A stretch of DNA of 64,000 nucleotides from Brugia malayi (Eukaryota; Nematoda; Chromadorea; Rhabditida; Onchocercidae). A model generated the notes under the pieces. The model did no database searches. It was given only the letters and a program-made list of their open reading frames with translations, and was not told where the DNA came from. Shown here one piece after another: positions 10,468 through 22,949 of this stretch (positions are counted from its first letter, which is position 1; each line of letters opens with the position of its first letter). The stretch is taken from the NCBI RefSeq assembly GCF_000002995.4, contig NW_025062478.1:12458001-12522000 (forward strand). The letters are read 5' to 3'. Both the position numbers and the translations under genes were made by a program.

Positions 10468-12177
10468 TCAAGCAATTTCTGTGTTAGGTTTCGGATCAGG
10501 TTGATGAATCGGTTGTCCACTAGCATTTTTGAATTGACACAGAATGCGCTTCACACCTTCAGGTTTATATTTTTCAAAAATCTCTCGTGGCTGCATATTG
10601 CAAGTGTTCTGCAGTTAGAGAATAAATACATAATAGACGTGAAGGTCACTTTTTAAAATTTGTCAAAACAATGTATGAAATAAAAGAACTTAGAAATGTA
10701 GTGTAAAATATGATTTCATATGGAAGATTGTATCTTCGATTTAGATTTTGTTTTTATTTTTCACTTAAATTTATTATAATTGTTTAATCAGTGAATAAAC
10801 TTAAAAGAGAAAATAGAATTTGAATTCATACTTCGTTAATTCGAATATGATAAAATGAAATGAAGTGTAAGTCATCTTTCGGCACATCTTTCCAATTAAA
10901 TGTTATTTTAATACTCTGAAACTGTTGATATTTAATTTAAGAAATTATAAATTCGTCTATTTATTTATATTGTTACCTTAGAAATAATTGAGTGGAGATG
11001 TAGTCAGATTCAATTAGACAATATCATGTTACATTTAAACGAACCTTTTTTTCATTTGGAGCAATAATTCCATACGATGGTCTAATAGTAAACATTTTAT
11101 TTGATGTACATTTTACCTGTATTTAATTCATTTTATTTGATGTACATTTTACCTGTATTTAATTCATTTTATTTGATGTACATTTTACCTGTATTTAATT
11201 CATTTTGTTGAGTAATAATCTTTATTTATCTTTTAATGCGCAAAAAGCAAAAATTCGCTTTTTGTTTTTTTTTTTTTTTTTTTGTCCTTTTTTTCCAGTA
11301 ATTTTTTACAATAATTTTTCCACCAATGTTTATATGTTATTTGCGCATATCGTACCGAATGGTAACAGTGAATCTTCAAAGTCTCATAGAAATAAATGTC
11401 ATTGATAATTGTGATAAATTCACTGATAATTGCGATAATTGAATAGAAGAAACATGTTATATGAAATGTTTAGGAAGTATGTGTCGAGAAATTTAATGCC
11501 AAGTAATTTAAGTATAGTTTTGTCTCGGATAGGCTGGCAAAATTTGAAAAAAAAAAGAAGAACCTTAAATGCTTGCACTAGTACTGTATCATTATGAATT
11601 GTGACAGATGTTGTTACTGGCTTAATACCAATATCTTCATCCCTGAAATTTCTTTTTTCTTTTTTTTTTTTTCATTAATTTTTTTTTCTTTTGTGTTTTG
11701 TTTATTTAAAATGAAACAAAAGTCATTTTTTACTGGAAGAAATCATTAAGAAATTTCATTTTTGATTCATTTATTCAATAATTTAGTTCATACAACAATA
11801 ATTTACGATATAGAAGTTTTGAAAATATATAAATTCAAGTTTTGTTTCCAGCCTAATTCTAAGAGGAAAATTTTTCTTTTCCTCTTTGATGATATTTCAT
11901 GTTGGTTATCGTTTCAGGAAATTATTCTGAAGCTCTTAAAATGTTTCTTACAAATAAAAAAATTTAGAAATTCAATTCAGCGACAAACTTATATAATTAA
12001 GAAAGATATTCCTATCATTTTAAATTACTTATTAAATGTGTCACACATGAAAATGATTCTTGTCATCGGGATTAAAGTCATTTGAAATTCATTCTCATCT
12101 GGTGTATGGTCGATTGGTCTAGGAATACCGCCTGGTAACATTGATGATGTAGTCGAAAATGCACTACTTTCAGTCAT
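10468..12177 (-). CDS. Major sperm protein (MSP) domain protein, 174 residues
   Basis: Five exons fit in phase: 12177-12029, 11642-11564, 11116-11045, 10915-10832 and 10608-10468 (stop TGA). After about 50 N-terminal residues starting MTESSAFSTTSS, the MSP fold reads in order. TSVTIHNDTVLVQAFKVKCT is the beta-strand pair, MFTIRPSYGIIAPNEKK the R-P-x-x-G-x-I-x-P motif, IKITFNWKDVPKDDLHFISF the next strands, and EKYKPEGVKRILCQF the closing strand. Family MSP domains form immunoglobulin-like dimers and fibres that drive crawling of nematode sperm, or act as adaptors in somatic VAP-like and small MSP-domain proteins. The N-terminal extension and the tail (QPIHQPDPKPNTEIA) make this a small MSP-domain protein rather than canonical MSP of about 127 residues. 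No transmembrane segment is seen. A spliced-leader-type acceptor lies 7 nt before the ATG. The exon 3 acceptor lies in a triplicated 36-bp unit. Confidence 0.88.
11094..11201. repeat. Three exact tandem copies of a 36-bp unit spanning a splice acceptor
   Basis: Three identical copies (11094-11129, 11130-11165, 11166-11201) begin attttatttgatgtacattt on the plus strand. On the minus (gene) strand each copy contains the acceptor aatacag and the first eight codons of MSP exon 3. Only the copy at 11094-11129 continues into the rest of the exon. Confidence 0.95.
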
Positions 12178-12190
12178 TTTTGATCTGCAA
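12178..12190 (-). promoter_or_regulatory. Candidate spliced-leader acceptor of the MSP gene
   Basis: On the minus strand, atttcttgcag ends at 12185, followed by ATCAAAA and the ATG at 12177. No upstream exon was found, which suggests trans-splicing. Confidence 0.5.
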
Positions 12191-15100
12191 GAAATTTAAT
12201 TAAATTTTCTCCCATTATCACCAATTTTCAAAATGTTTACAAAAAGTTATTCGTTTCTGGATGACTGAAACTTTCCAAAGAACTAATTGAAGACCACTAT
12301 TTTACTGTCTACTTCAATCTTTTTCTGACTTCTCTTTTCACTGATTTTCCAAGTCTACTTTATAGGTAAATTTAAATATTACTCCGCAACCATCTCAAAA
12401 TATTATCCTCTCAGAGATAAAATTTAGCTTAAGGCAATTAAACATTTCTCATTATCTAATCTATCTTACTATACATTTTGCTATCTTTACATTGATTTTA
12501 TTTTTGCTTTTCAGTAATTTTCACATTTCAACTCTAACATTTCAAGTGTATAATTTCTCACTCAAAAATATCAAATTTTTATTATTCACTTTCAAAATTG
12601 CTCTCTTTAAATGCTAGGAAATTACACTGATCAATCAATACAATCAGAAATTATACTAATCAAAGGTTGATCAATCAATCTTTGATCTTCTCTTTCAATA
12701 CAGCCCACACAAAATATTGAAAGGTTAAAAATAGCAAATAGCTTACCATACAACAGAAAAAAACAATTATCAAATAATCTCGAATATACAGTTATTATCT
12801 TTTATAGTTATCAACGATATTTGAATATGAAATATTCGACATATCAATTTGTTAAACTAATGTTGAAATTAATTTGGTTATGATAGCAGTTACTGGTGAT
12901 ACTATCAGAATTTAATCTTAATTACATCCATGGAATTATCATCAGAGAGAGAAGCAAAATATTAAGTGAAAGCTTTCTAACCTTTTCTATCATCTATTTC
13001 TTTCATTTATTGCATAAGAAATGGAATGCTTCAATCATTTCCGATATTTCTTATTCGGTTAAATAAATCAAAATTAACAAAATAACTCAATTTGTAAATA
13101 TATAATGAATCATTCTTAAGATTAAAATAAATCATTGAAATTGAATTGAATTTATTTCTTATGTTGAAAGTTGTAATTTTGTTTCAAATAGAATAATAAT
13201 CCGGAAAATAGGATAGATGAAGACTGACTGAGATGCTGTCTATATATAATTTAGTTATATTTGATTGGAACAATAATCAATAATATTCTAAAATGTTTTA
13301 TTAGAGAATCTGTCAATGTTATATAAGGCGACAATCTAATATAAATAACCTAAACGACTAAACAAATTTTTGTGTTCCATAGGCTCTTGGCTACAAATTT
13401 ATTCCCTCATTTTTACTTTATCAAAGTAATTTATATGGTAGAGTCCAGTGCTACAAATAAATGAGACACTGAATGAGTGGTAAATATATGAGGTAGTGAT
13501 AAAGAGAAAGAAAATTTCTAACAGATTTATTTCAACCATCAACGGAGAGTGACCAGTACATTGTCTAAGGATGGACATCGACTTTTGATAAAGCTAAAAT
13601 AAAAAAAAAAAAAAAAAAACATACTCACCGGTTAAAAAACCTTCAGCAAATTACACGATCATTTCCATTTAACAGAATTACTCCTTTCTACTTCTCTTCT
13701 CAATCTTAAATGTTCCTCTCGAAAGCTGTTTCACTTTTCTTTCCGTAATATTATTTCTCATTCGTTTGCTAGTTTTTTTTGCAACTCTCAGATGGAAAAT
13801 GAATTTCTTCTCTTTCTATAATTTTTGTCTTCTCGACTGAGTTATATGAACATTTAAAAATTATTCATTGCCACTCGATAATTCCTAAATAAGACATTTA
13901 ACCGAGACTGATAACATATGATTGAATTACATGAATGTTCCAACTAATGCCGTATTGATTTCTGTTGATCAATTCATATAATTTAGAATACTGATGTATA
14001 GACGTAACGGACGTTAGCATGAGGAATGTTTACGCTGCGTCATGCGGAATCGTTGAGTTACAAAAAATCAGCTAATTACTCTACCGTTGACTATTAGTGT
14101 GCCATGCACTTTAATGTTACTGATTTATTCGTTTCGCATTATTGTTCCTTGGATAACTTAAATGTTCTAATTTCTCTTTCATTCGTAATTTCTTAGAATT
14201 GAGCAAATGTTTATAAGAAAAAAACTGGCATAATTTTATCTTACCTGGTTAAGTATCGAAAATTTACGCCCTTTGTCCTGGACAAGAAAAGTAAATTATA
14301 ATCGTAATAAGATCTGGTAATAAGATTGTTGTTATTTTAATTTCTATTATTTTAATTATGGTAAGTATAAATATAGATTTTTTTTTAGATGTACATATGC
14401 TGCTAGATGTGAAGGTCAACACTAATTGGTAAATGCATAAATGTGTTGCTTATTCCAATGAATTTAAAATACTGGTTGATAAAAGGGGAAATTTTGTAAA
14501 TTTAATAATACATATATGTTTTTGCATATGATACATATTACACAACTACTGTAAATTTACTCATGATAATTTGTTTTCTATTTAGTTCGACTAAAAGAAG
14601 AGGATGGATATTTAAAAATAACTCAGCTAATTGTCACCATCAGAATTCTTTAGTAAAGAGTGCTCTCTAATTTCAAAGAGAGGTAATCTAGGTAATGAAT
14701 AGGATTAAATAAAAAGAATTTTCTACTACCGAGAATTTTTTCAGCCACCCAAAAAACCAAAATTCAGTAATTATCAATGTCATAACATTGCATCATAACA
14801 TCGCAAGTCAGTGAACGAATCATTTAAATGCCTTCGGGGAGAATTCTAATTCATAAAGTCGGTTAACACTGAAATTCGATAAATCATCCATATTTTAGTT
14901 ACTGTGAGAAAATCAATACCGATATTAATATTTTATGTAACACAAGATTAATCTGCTAGAGAATCGCAATCATAGTACTACTGTACCAGGCATCCATTGT
15001 AGAACTTCTAAGATCAATTAATTAAAGACAAGAGAAAATTTAGAATTAGTTTTATTAAAATAAATTCTCTACACTAACTTTGTCTACATCTTCAAAGTAT

Positions 15101-15241
15101 AAAAAAATATGTTGAAGTAACATTACTAACAACCATATTCAGCACGGCTGAATTTTTCATCTCCTAAAGGTTTGCTTTCTCCATAACTAAATCACATCTG
15201 ATAACAATTTCTTTACACTATCCAAATAACAGCAGAAATTA
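12191..15241. other. Intergenic, no gene supported
   Basis: About 3 kb between the MSP gene and the 3' end of the Angel gene, both on the minus strand. It is AT-rich with short A-runs, and no frame with splice support was found. A less AT-rich patch at about 13995-14060 (gacgtaacggacgtta) is not coding in any frame that I could extend. The region may hold the MSP promoter. Confidence 0.5.
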
Positions 15242-18200
15242 TTACTGCAAAACAAAATCAGCAATGAGAGGTATATGATCGGATGGAGTCGATGAATTAG
15301 GCCATGGACCTAAAGTTCCAGCTAACTGATTCATATTTGGCAAACTAAGACGTCGAATCAACCGTATTTCTCTTTCAGAAACATTTATTTCTTGATTGAA
15401 ACTCGGGAACATCGCTTGCTGAAAAAGACAAAGTTAAGGATAACTGGTCAATTTACAAATCTCTGCAGGTTTTATTTAGATATTCAATGTGTTCCTAATT
15501 TTAAGATGTTAAAAAAACCAAAACGCAAAATATTGAAGAAAAAACTATCAGGTTTTTGTGCATTATGAACATATGAACTTAAAATTATTTGCAATGCACA
15601 GATGTATTATCGTGCATTAAAGAATGTAAACAATAATACTCAGAAACAAATAACAGAAGACATATAAATTTTGTGAAAAAAAAGGAAGTCTAAGTATTCC
15701 CAACAATCCATAAGTAAAACTTTCAATATTTTGAAGTGAAAATAACCTTCATTCCATTTGATTTGACAGAATAAAATATGAAATCTGGATTAACAGCCTC
15801 AACGCTGTGATAAGTTGAAACCACTGGCTGAAAAAGATTTCCATAATAAGTAATAAGTTTACATGTAACATGTAACAAGCTTAAGTTCGATAAAAATTGA
15901 TAACAGTTTTTCGGAGTCTGACACTGCGGATGTCTTAGCAATACATTCCCCTACAAAATAATAAAATTATGGAAATGTTATTTACCCCGCCCTCTGTATT
16001 TACATGATGATAAACACTGTTGAAAGAGAGCGGATGACTCCAGCAATTTATCGAAGGAAGTAACATTGCACGATCTGAAAATGCTATCATTTGTCATGTA
16101 TCAAAAAAATTTTAATTTAACATCAAAAATATTACTAATCTCTGTCCATACAAATCCAAAATTCTTCACAGTGTTCAAATGCTCTGTAAAATTTCAATAC
16201 TTTGAATTTTTAATAAAAAAGTGATCATTTGGAAAATTTTAAAGTACAATATTTTTTATTGTCTTAAATAAGACAGAAACTTAACAAAAAAATACTGCTA
16301 GTTTGTTGTGTGCTTGTAAAGCTCTTAGTTCGAAACAAAGTTAACGATCGCTAATGTATCTAAAGTTCTGGAATAACACAAGATCGATTTTTTATACTTC
16401 ATAGCAAGCATGAAGCAACTTTATATTTCATAATTTCACATTTAGCATCAACACCTAAATATATATCAATACAGAGAATATTCCTAACTTTCAAAAAATA
16501 TGGACAGCAAGAAAGATTTATAGACCTACTTTTCAGATATTTGAATCGACAATTTCGAGCAATTTTTACATCTTCAGGCAATAGATTAACTGAAACAAAC
16601 GGGCCACCAGGACTACCTTGGCCTGAAATATCACCTCGCCGTAGATTAGTGAAACAAATTTCACCACTCATGATAAAATTATACAGTGGACTATATGGCT
16701 GAATATTAAAATCCCCGCACACGATATACGGACATTCTTGGCCAGATTCCGGACCACATTCCTGTAAAGAAAAATTTATTTCTATTAGCAAACTCTTATG
16801 TTTCAACACTGAAACAATATACAACCAATTTTCTTTGCGACTTTTAATTGTCGGTACTAAAAACTGCCTTTAAATAAAGTTCTGACTACTACACAATATT
16901 TTTGAATATTCTCTAGTGTGTTAGAAAAAAACCCCTTAAAAATTAGTAAATATTTGAAGGAATAAATTTTGACTTCGCTATCATTGAGTTAATTTAGCTT
17001 ATCCAAAGATGTCTAGTGACACATATCAACACAGTTAAATGTGAAATTACCTTATTGGCATTTCAGGCAAAAGTATTCTTCATAAAAGGCATCATTATAA
17101 CCCACTATCTCCATTCCCGGTTTCTTTTAAAAGCTACAGAAAAATGCTATACCCGCGTCATCATATGCCAGAAGTAGAAAAATCACCTTATCGATGTTTG
17201 CAAGTAAAACAGCAAGTTGTGCAAGTTTCACATCACCACGTCGTTTATTAAATAATAAATGTGTATTAGCGATGCAGAATTCCCGTCCACTTCTCATATC
17301 TTTTAAACGAACCAATTGACCTGAAATGGAAGCAAAAATATAGAATTAAGAACTATTCTGAGTAATTTCACTCACCATACTGACTCAAACAAAATAATAA
17401 ATAAAAAATATAACTGTTTACCGATATTATCCCTGTCCAATACTGAATCACTGCTTACGTAGTATTCAATATGCTGATAGTTAAGCAGTTGAAAATGAGA
17501 TTTGTAAAATATTGCACAGCCATCTATCAAACTATGTGTTCGCTTCTTGTATTTACCAAGCAAACCAGCTAAAATATTCATGAAATGATAAAAGTCATGA
17601 GCAATATCTCAAAAAAATAATGAAAGTATAACGATGAAGCAGCAAATTTATAGGTAAGAATATAATTTTTTCAATAGAGTAAGGAAGCCTACTTCTTACT
17701 TAAGATTTAAGCCAATTTCCACAATAACTTCAAAATAATATAAAAACATTCTGTAATAAATTGTATTGAAGGTAAAACTACTTTAAAACAATCCACTTCT
17801 GGAACTATTCGTTTTTGAAAACTTGCACATCAGTAATTAAATGTGTACTATCATACTGCCATTTCATATGAAATATACTGCCATTAAGACACTTTATATG
17901 AAAAGCTCACCAGCTTCGAAGTATGGTTTAAAGAAATAATCGTAATGGTCGTACTGCACTTCCTGAAGACAAAAAATGTCTGCAGCGATCATTGAGAATT
18001 CACGTGTCAACAACCTCCACCGGTTTTCCCAAGTTAATTCGTAAGCACGTCCTGGTTTCCTAAAAAAAACCTATCACTATCATTTAGTGAAAAGTGCATC
18101 TTCTCTTATAAATGTCACAACTATCTTATCAAGCAGCTGCTATTAATCAAAAAACTTTGATAATATATGGGAGAGAAAATATAATCTATGCTCATAAAAA

Positions 18201-18671
18201 AAGAAAATACAAGAAGTTTCGCTCACGCAAGATGTATGTACAATTCAGGAGTTTTATAGGCAGTTTGTTGACAAAGAACATTGTAACTACATATCCTTAA
18301 TGGGTTACCATCGATCACTCCGCTCTAAAATTATAATTATTAATATAAAAAAGACTAGGTAAAACTCCAGATATTATGAAGTACCAATACTGAAATCACG
18401 GTGAACTGCATACTGCATGAAAATATATTCCATATACAAAAACCGAAAAACTTTGATCACTACTAGGAACCTGTTTTTTTCTGTTCTCAAACAACTTTTA
18501 AACTATCAATGGATCAAGTAAAAACAGTAAAAAACATATTTAATGAGACCCTCTATTAATTGGTATTACGCACAAATATACAGAAATAACCTGTACAACA
18601 TCCCATCTTCGTAGCCATTTCTTACAAATTGATAAAGTACCTTGAGTCAGCAAATCCACAAATTCTGGCAT
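15242..18671 (-). CDS. angel: Angel-type endonuclease/exonuclease/phosphatase (CCR4 family), 436 residues
   Basis: Nine exons splice in phase: 18671-18591, 18324-18227, 18059-17911, 17568-17422, 17320-17187, 16761-16530, 16074-15986, 15950-15747 and 15418-15242 (stop TAA). All EEP-fold signatures are present: CSYNVLC (Asn42), FCLQEVQYDHYDYFF (metal-binding Glu93), DGCAIFYKS, IANTHLLFN (His179), VCGDFNIQP (Asp220, Asn222), a variant NPDFIFYS (Asp366) and the terminal SDHIPLIADF (Asp425, His426). The DGCAIFYK block, the spacing and the C-terminal SDHIPL place it with Angel1/2 rather than CCR4 deadenylases (no leucine-rich repeats) or nocturnin. Human ANGEL2 removes 2',3'-cyclic phosphates from RNA ends; applying that here is inference. 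The ATG is two bases after ttgcag, so the mRNA is probably trans-spliced. Length is shorter than vertebrate Angel because the N-terminal extension is missing. Confidence 0.92.
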
Positions 18672-18682
18672 GTCTGCAATAT
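18672..18682 (-). promoter_or_regulatory. Candidate spliced-leader acceptor of the Angel gene
   Basis: On the minus strand, tatattgcag ends at 18674, followed by AC and ATG. The next gene upstream on the same strand ends about 1.06 kb away. Confidence 0.45.
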
Positions 18683-19317
18683 ATATAATTAGCACTGACT
18701 AATTGTATTTAGCAAAAATAAAATGATCTACATATTGCAAGACAACTCAATCAAAAATTTTCTCCACTATCAATAAAGATACTGATAAAATTTACTCATC
18801 AATGTCTCAACTCTAAACTTTCTTACTTTTCCCAACATTTTCCTAATAAACAAGCCTTATAAATCCTGATTTTTGTTAAAAAGAAAGAACTTATTGCAAA
18901 TGAATAGTCGAATGAGAAAATCTCAAACTGAATTCATTAAACTAACATTCAAGGTCAGGGATGATTAATTGACTATTAAGAAAAACGCAAAGACATATGA
19001 AACATTCATTTTTGCAAGACATATAAAACATTCAGTTTAAAAAGAGAGAAAAAAATAACGCAACTGGTAACACTAGCAGAAATTTATGTAAGAGGAAAAG
19101 ATGTTACAATGTGTTGATAAATACACTTGGTTAATATGAGCATTCTTAATGTTATTGTCCCATAATTGTGATAGTCTGCAAAAGTAATCAAAACAGAGCT
19201 TTTCCGTTTTGATCCAACTGCAGCAAGGCTACCGTCACACATAATAAAGATTCAAATGAGAAAAAAAAAAAAACAGCTGAATAGCACCGGAAGCAAATTT
19301 TTGATATTTCCTTCTTT

Positions 19318-19785
19318 TCATATTAACTTGCAACTGAATTTCATATAGAGGGATTGATCAGTAGGTCGAAAAGGAATGCAAAACAATAGTGGGGAGGATT
19401 CAGTGCTCCAAATAAAGGAAAATTCACGTAGTTCGAAACTTCTCACCAACAAAAACAAACTTGTAGGGCGATACGATGAAGTTGAAGGCAGCAGACTGTG
19501 AGCCCAAGGAAAGCTTTGGTTATTTGTGAGATAAGAACCGGTTTGTTTTTCTCGGTAAATTTCGCAAATCGTAGATCTCCCTGTCTGAAATAATCAGTTT
19601 GTTAAATGGTAGTAAACTCTTTAGCACGAAAATGAAACTTATTTATATTAAAAGGTTCATCAACTGTGTAGAAATTTGAGTTACAAAAATCTTATGGTTT
19701 GACGATTGCCACTTGTGTTGATATAGTCAAGTTCTAAGGCATCAATTTTTGTCGTAAAGAAAGCAATCGCTAAAGAAACAGCCAT
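19318..19785 (-). other. Two possible exons of uncertain frame
   Basis: An ATG at 19785 opens a 34-codon frame starting with a hydrophobic MAVSLAIAFFTTK. A donor (TTT TT|gtaact) would join it in phase to 19587 onward, where two of three frames stay open (GDLRFAKFTEKNKPVLISQI in one, longer but less natural in the other, to TGA at 19318). The first part overlaps the final exon of the multi-SIM gene in another frame. It may be alternative 3' exons or chance. Confidence 0.2.
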
Positions 19786-22488
19786 TTCAAAAGTTGTAAC
19801 TCATATAAATAAAATGAAAAAGTATTTCACAATAAATTGGAAATTATATAACAATGAGAAACTAATAATTATACTAAAACAGTTATAGTAAAACAATCAA
19901 AATTGAAAAGTATCGCATATTAAACAGACCTTTCAAGATATTTATTACGTTTAGAACAATTAAGTAACAATAACAATTTACATGTTTTGTCAAAACAGCA
20001 AACATCAGGATTAAATACGTGTTGATAAAATAAATTTTTAGTTACTTCGTCCTGTTGCTCCTTCATTGTTTTCTGTGGTAGCGTAGGGGGAGAAAGTCCT
20101 GCTTCATGAACCAAGTTCATATCCTGCAAAAAAGTACGCTAACCCTAAAATTTTGACTACTAAAATTTTCTGCCAGTAATTTATGACCTAGAATTCGGAT
20201 ATTTTCAACGCTAACAATCCTTAAATGAATAGAAGGTATAGTATTTAGTGTGTAGAACAGTTCTTAGGCGAGTAGAAATATGCTAAAAATATGCTTTTAG
20301 TTTTAACTTCCTAATGCTTATTTGAAAGGATTACGATTCTCCTTTCCTTAGTTCTTAAGTTAAATAATTTTTTTTTTTTTTTCGGATGAAAATTTAAGGT
20401 TCATCTAGTATCTATGCACATGCATGCTATTAATATTCATGCCATACGATTTTTATGAACGAATTACATGAACAAGGATCATGGTGTGATATGTAAACTA
20501 GAGTCCTTATGAGTTGCCAAATATTCTATATATTCAAAAGATAGCATGTTCTATAAATGAAACACTTGCCACGCATTAATGAATCGAAACTGAAATAAAA
20601 AAATTTACCTCTAAACAGATAATTTCGTCCGAAATACCTAAGTCACTGGACGAACTCTCATTAAGTAATACTATCTGCAAAAAGAACAAAAATATTTCTG
20701 TAAGATAAAAAAGTTCAATGTCGAATAATGCTATTAAAATTTGATGTAATTCCACCACAAAAAAAAATGGTAATTTCTTGTAATTCCTAAAAACTAGTCA
20801 CTATAAGACCAAAAATCTGAAATAATAGAAATAAACCTCGGGTTTGACATCGCTCAAATTCCTTTGGCTGCCAGATAAACTTTCTTCTTCGTCTGTTAAT
20901 AAAATAACATCTGAATCTATAGCGTCTCTGAAAAGTAACGCTACCCTTAATCTCTTGGTTTTTTATGAAAAATAAACATTTTAAAGGGAGGGAAAAAGTT
21001 CTGATGAGTTTAGATGAAAAAAACGAACTGAGTTTCATTTGCTTTATCTCCATTCAATTTTTGAACATCTGTGTCACAGTTCACCTGAAATTATTCTAAC
21101 ATAAACAGTTCTAGTTTAACAAGCTTTAGAGATGGAAATGACTAGATAATACCAAACAAGTCAGGTTAAGTCAATAAAAGCCATGGAATAGTAAAGGGCC
21201 TGTTAGCAATCCAGCCAAATTCGTAAACGATTAATCTAGAATAGTTCGAAACCAAATGTGAAAGTGCCATACAATAATCAGTATACAAGATCGTCAACTA
21301 ATCATTAGCATGAGGATTAATTTTTACGGAATCTTTATAGAATCTCAAATATTCTTTTAAATAAAAATTCCAAAATATAATAGTTGGAGGCGTATATTAC
21401 CCTTATCTTTGCTAAGCAAGCATAAGTTAAATAACTAAAACAAAACAAAGAAACAAATTACATACCTCTACTGATGTATCATCTACCACAATTTCTATTT
21501 TTTCCTTCGGCACTGAAAGGTATTATTAATATCTTTACAAATCTTTAATCATTTGTCCAAGGATCACATATATATATATACCTTTCCCGTGTGTTTTTGA
21601 CTGAATGTATGTAACTACAAGCCATATGCTAATATCAATCAAATCATGGGTGTCGGTAAAATGAAGCCTGATATATATATATAGACTATAAAAACATATT
21701 TTATGGATTCCCATACAATCGATTCAATTCATGACATACCGAGCAACTGGAAGACGTTGAAAGTAGATTTATGATTTTGAAATACTTGAGGTGACTGTGA
21801 TGTGGATTTTCGTGATCTAACAATACTGAAAGCATAAGTAAATCTTTTAGTTGGGTTTCTAGAAGAAATGAATCCTGTTTTTGTGAATTTTTCATCATTC
21901 CCAAATGCTTCTATTTTATCTTCTTATAAAAATCACAAAAAATTGAATTATTTTAGGAGCAACTGTAGCAGAACCATGACACCAAATTGTAAGCTGCGTT
22001 GACAAAACATTAATGAATCTCCTGAAATACTATATTAATTTCTATGATAAAAATCTGCATTATCATCACATTTTAAACATTTATGAAGCAGTTCACATTT
22101 TGAATGTTTTATAGCTGTAGTTAATATATAAAAGGACAAAACTTTGCATAATCCAAATAAAAGAAATATTTTCACTTCCATTATATCCAGCCATTTCTTC
22201 CCTATTTCCTTTTAATTTATAATATAATAAAGAAAATAAATTCTCCAATAATACATTAATAAAAAAATAGCATTAATTATAACGATTAAATCACTTCATA
22301 ACAATTCAGTGATAAATACATCTTTTCTTTCCTTCCTCTCTAGCGAATAAATCAATAAAAAATTATTAGAAAGAAGTGGAGAGCAATTCAATATAATATC
22401 TCTGTAATTACCTGTATCTTTTGCTATTCATCACAGATGATATTTTCATCTTCTTACAATAACGCTTCATCTCTTCCTCTCCAAACAT
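19734..22488 (-). CDS. Unrecognised 187-residue protein with four SUMO-interaction-like motifs
   Basis: Eight exons fit in phase with good GT-AG sites: 22488-22412, 21825-21740, 21512-21466, 21084-21029, 20927-20837, 20674-20609, 20123-20019 and 19769-19734 (stop TAG). The N-terminus is basic (MKRYCKKMKISSVMNSKRY). The middle carries four hydrophobic cores flanked by acidic residues or serines: IEIVVDD (60-66), DVILLTDEEE (95-104), EIVLLNESSSSD (119-130) and DEIICLE (135-141). Each fits the SUMO-interaction motif pattern, and the third resembles phosphorylation-dependent SIMs. No RING or other catalytic domain is visible in the rest. Known multi-SIM proteins bind SUMO chains (RNF4/Slx5 ubiquitin ligases, SUMO-dependent scaffolds), so a SUMO-linked nuclear role is inferred. 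The last exon (RLLSLRQKLMP) is the least certain. A spliced-leader-type acceptor (ttttag) lies 9 nt before the ATG. Confidence 0.75.
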
Positions 22489-22502
22489 TCGAATGGTCTA
22501 AA
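22489..22502 (-). promoter_or_regulatory. Candidate spliced-leader acceptor of the multi-SIM gene
   Basis: On the minus strand, aattttag ends at 22498, followed by nine bases and the ATG at 22488. No 5' exon was seen in the 450 bp before the minisatellite. Confidence 0.4.
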
Positions 22503-22949
22503 ATTTGATTAAAATAATATGAATTAGATAGAAATTAAATTAAAGTAAAATGAATGAAAACGATTTATTATTCGAAATGACATCCAAAACTTTTATTCAA
22601 TTACAACATCAGATCAATATTCCTTATATTTAATTGTTATAAACACTACTGCGAATATATTTCATGTCGAGTATGCAAAGTTTTCAACTATTTGTAATCA
22701 GTTTTATCACTGCAGTATTTTGCAAATGTACCAAACTTAATTTCTATTTATTGGCTTCTTTCTGGATCATTTAGATATTTTTAGATGTATGAGCCATTTA
22801 GATAAGAGAAAGCAAAAACTACTGGGAATGTTAACCTGTCGAAAAGAACAAAGGTAATAGTTGACAACACCTAATGTCTTCTAATCTGATTTATGCAACA
22901 TCATCTCACTTGTTCCCATCAATTAACAAATACATATAATATTGAACAT

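Noticed and set aside
11762..12085. Plus-strand 107-codon frame
   Set aside because: It is antisense to the first exon and first intron of the MSP gene.
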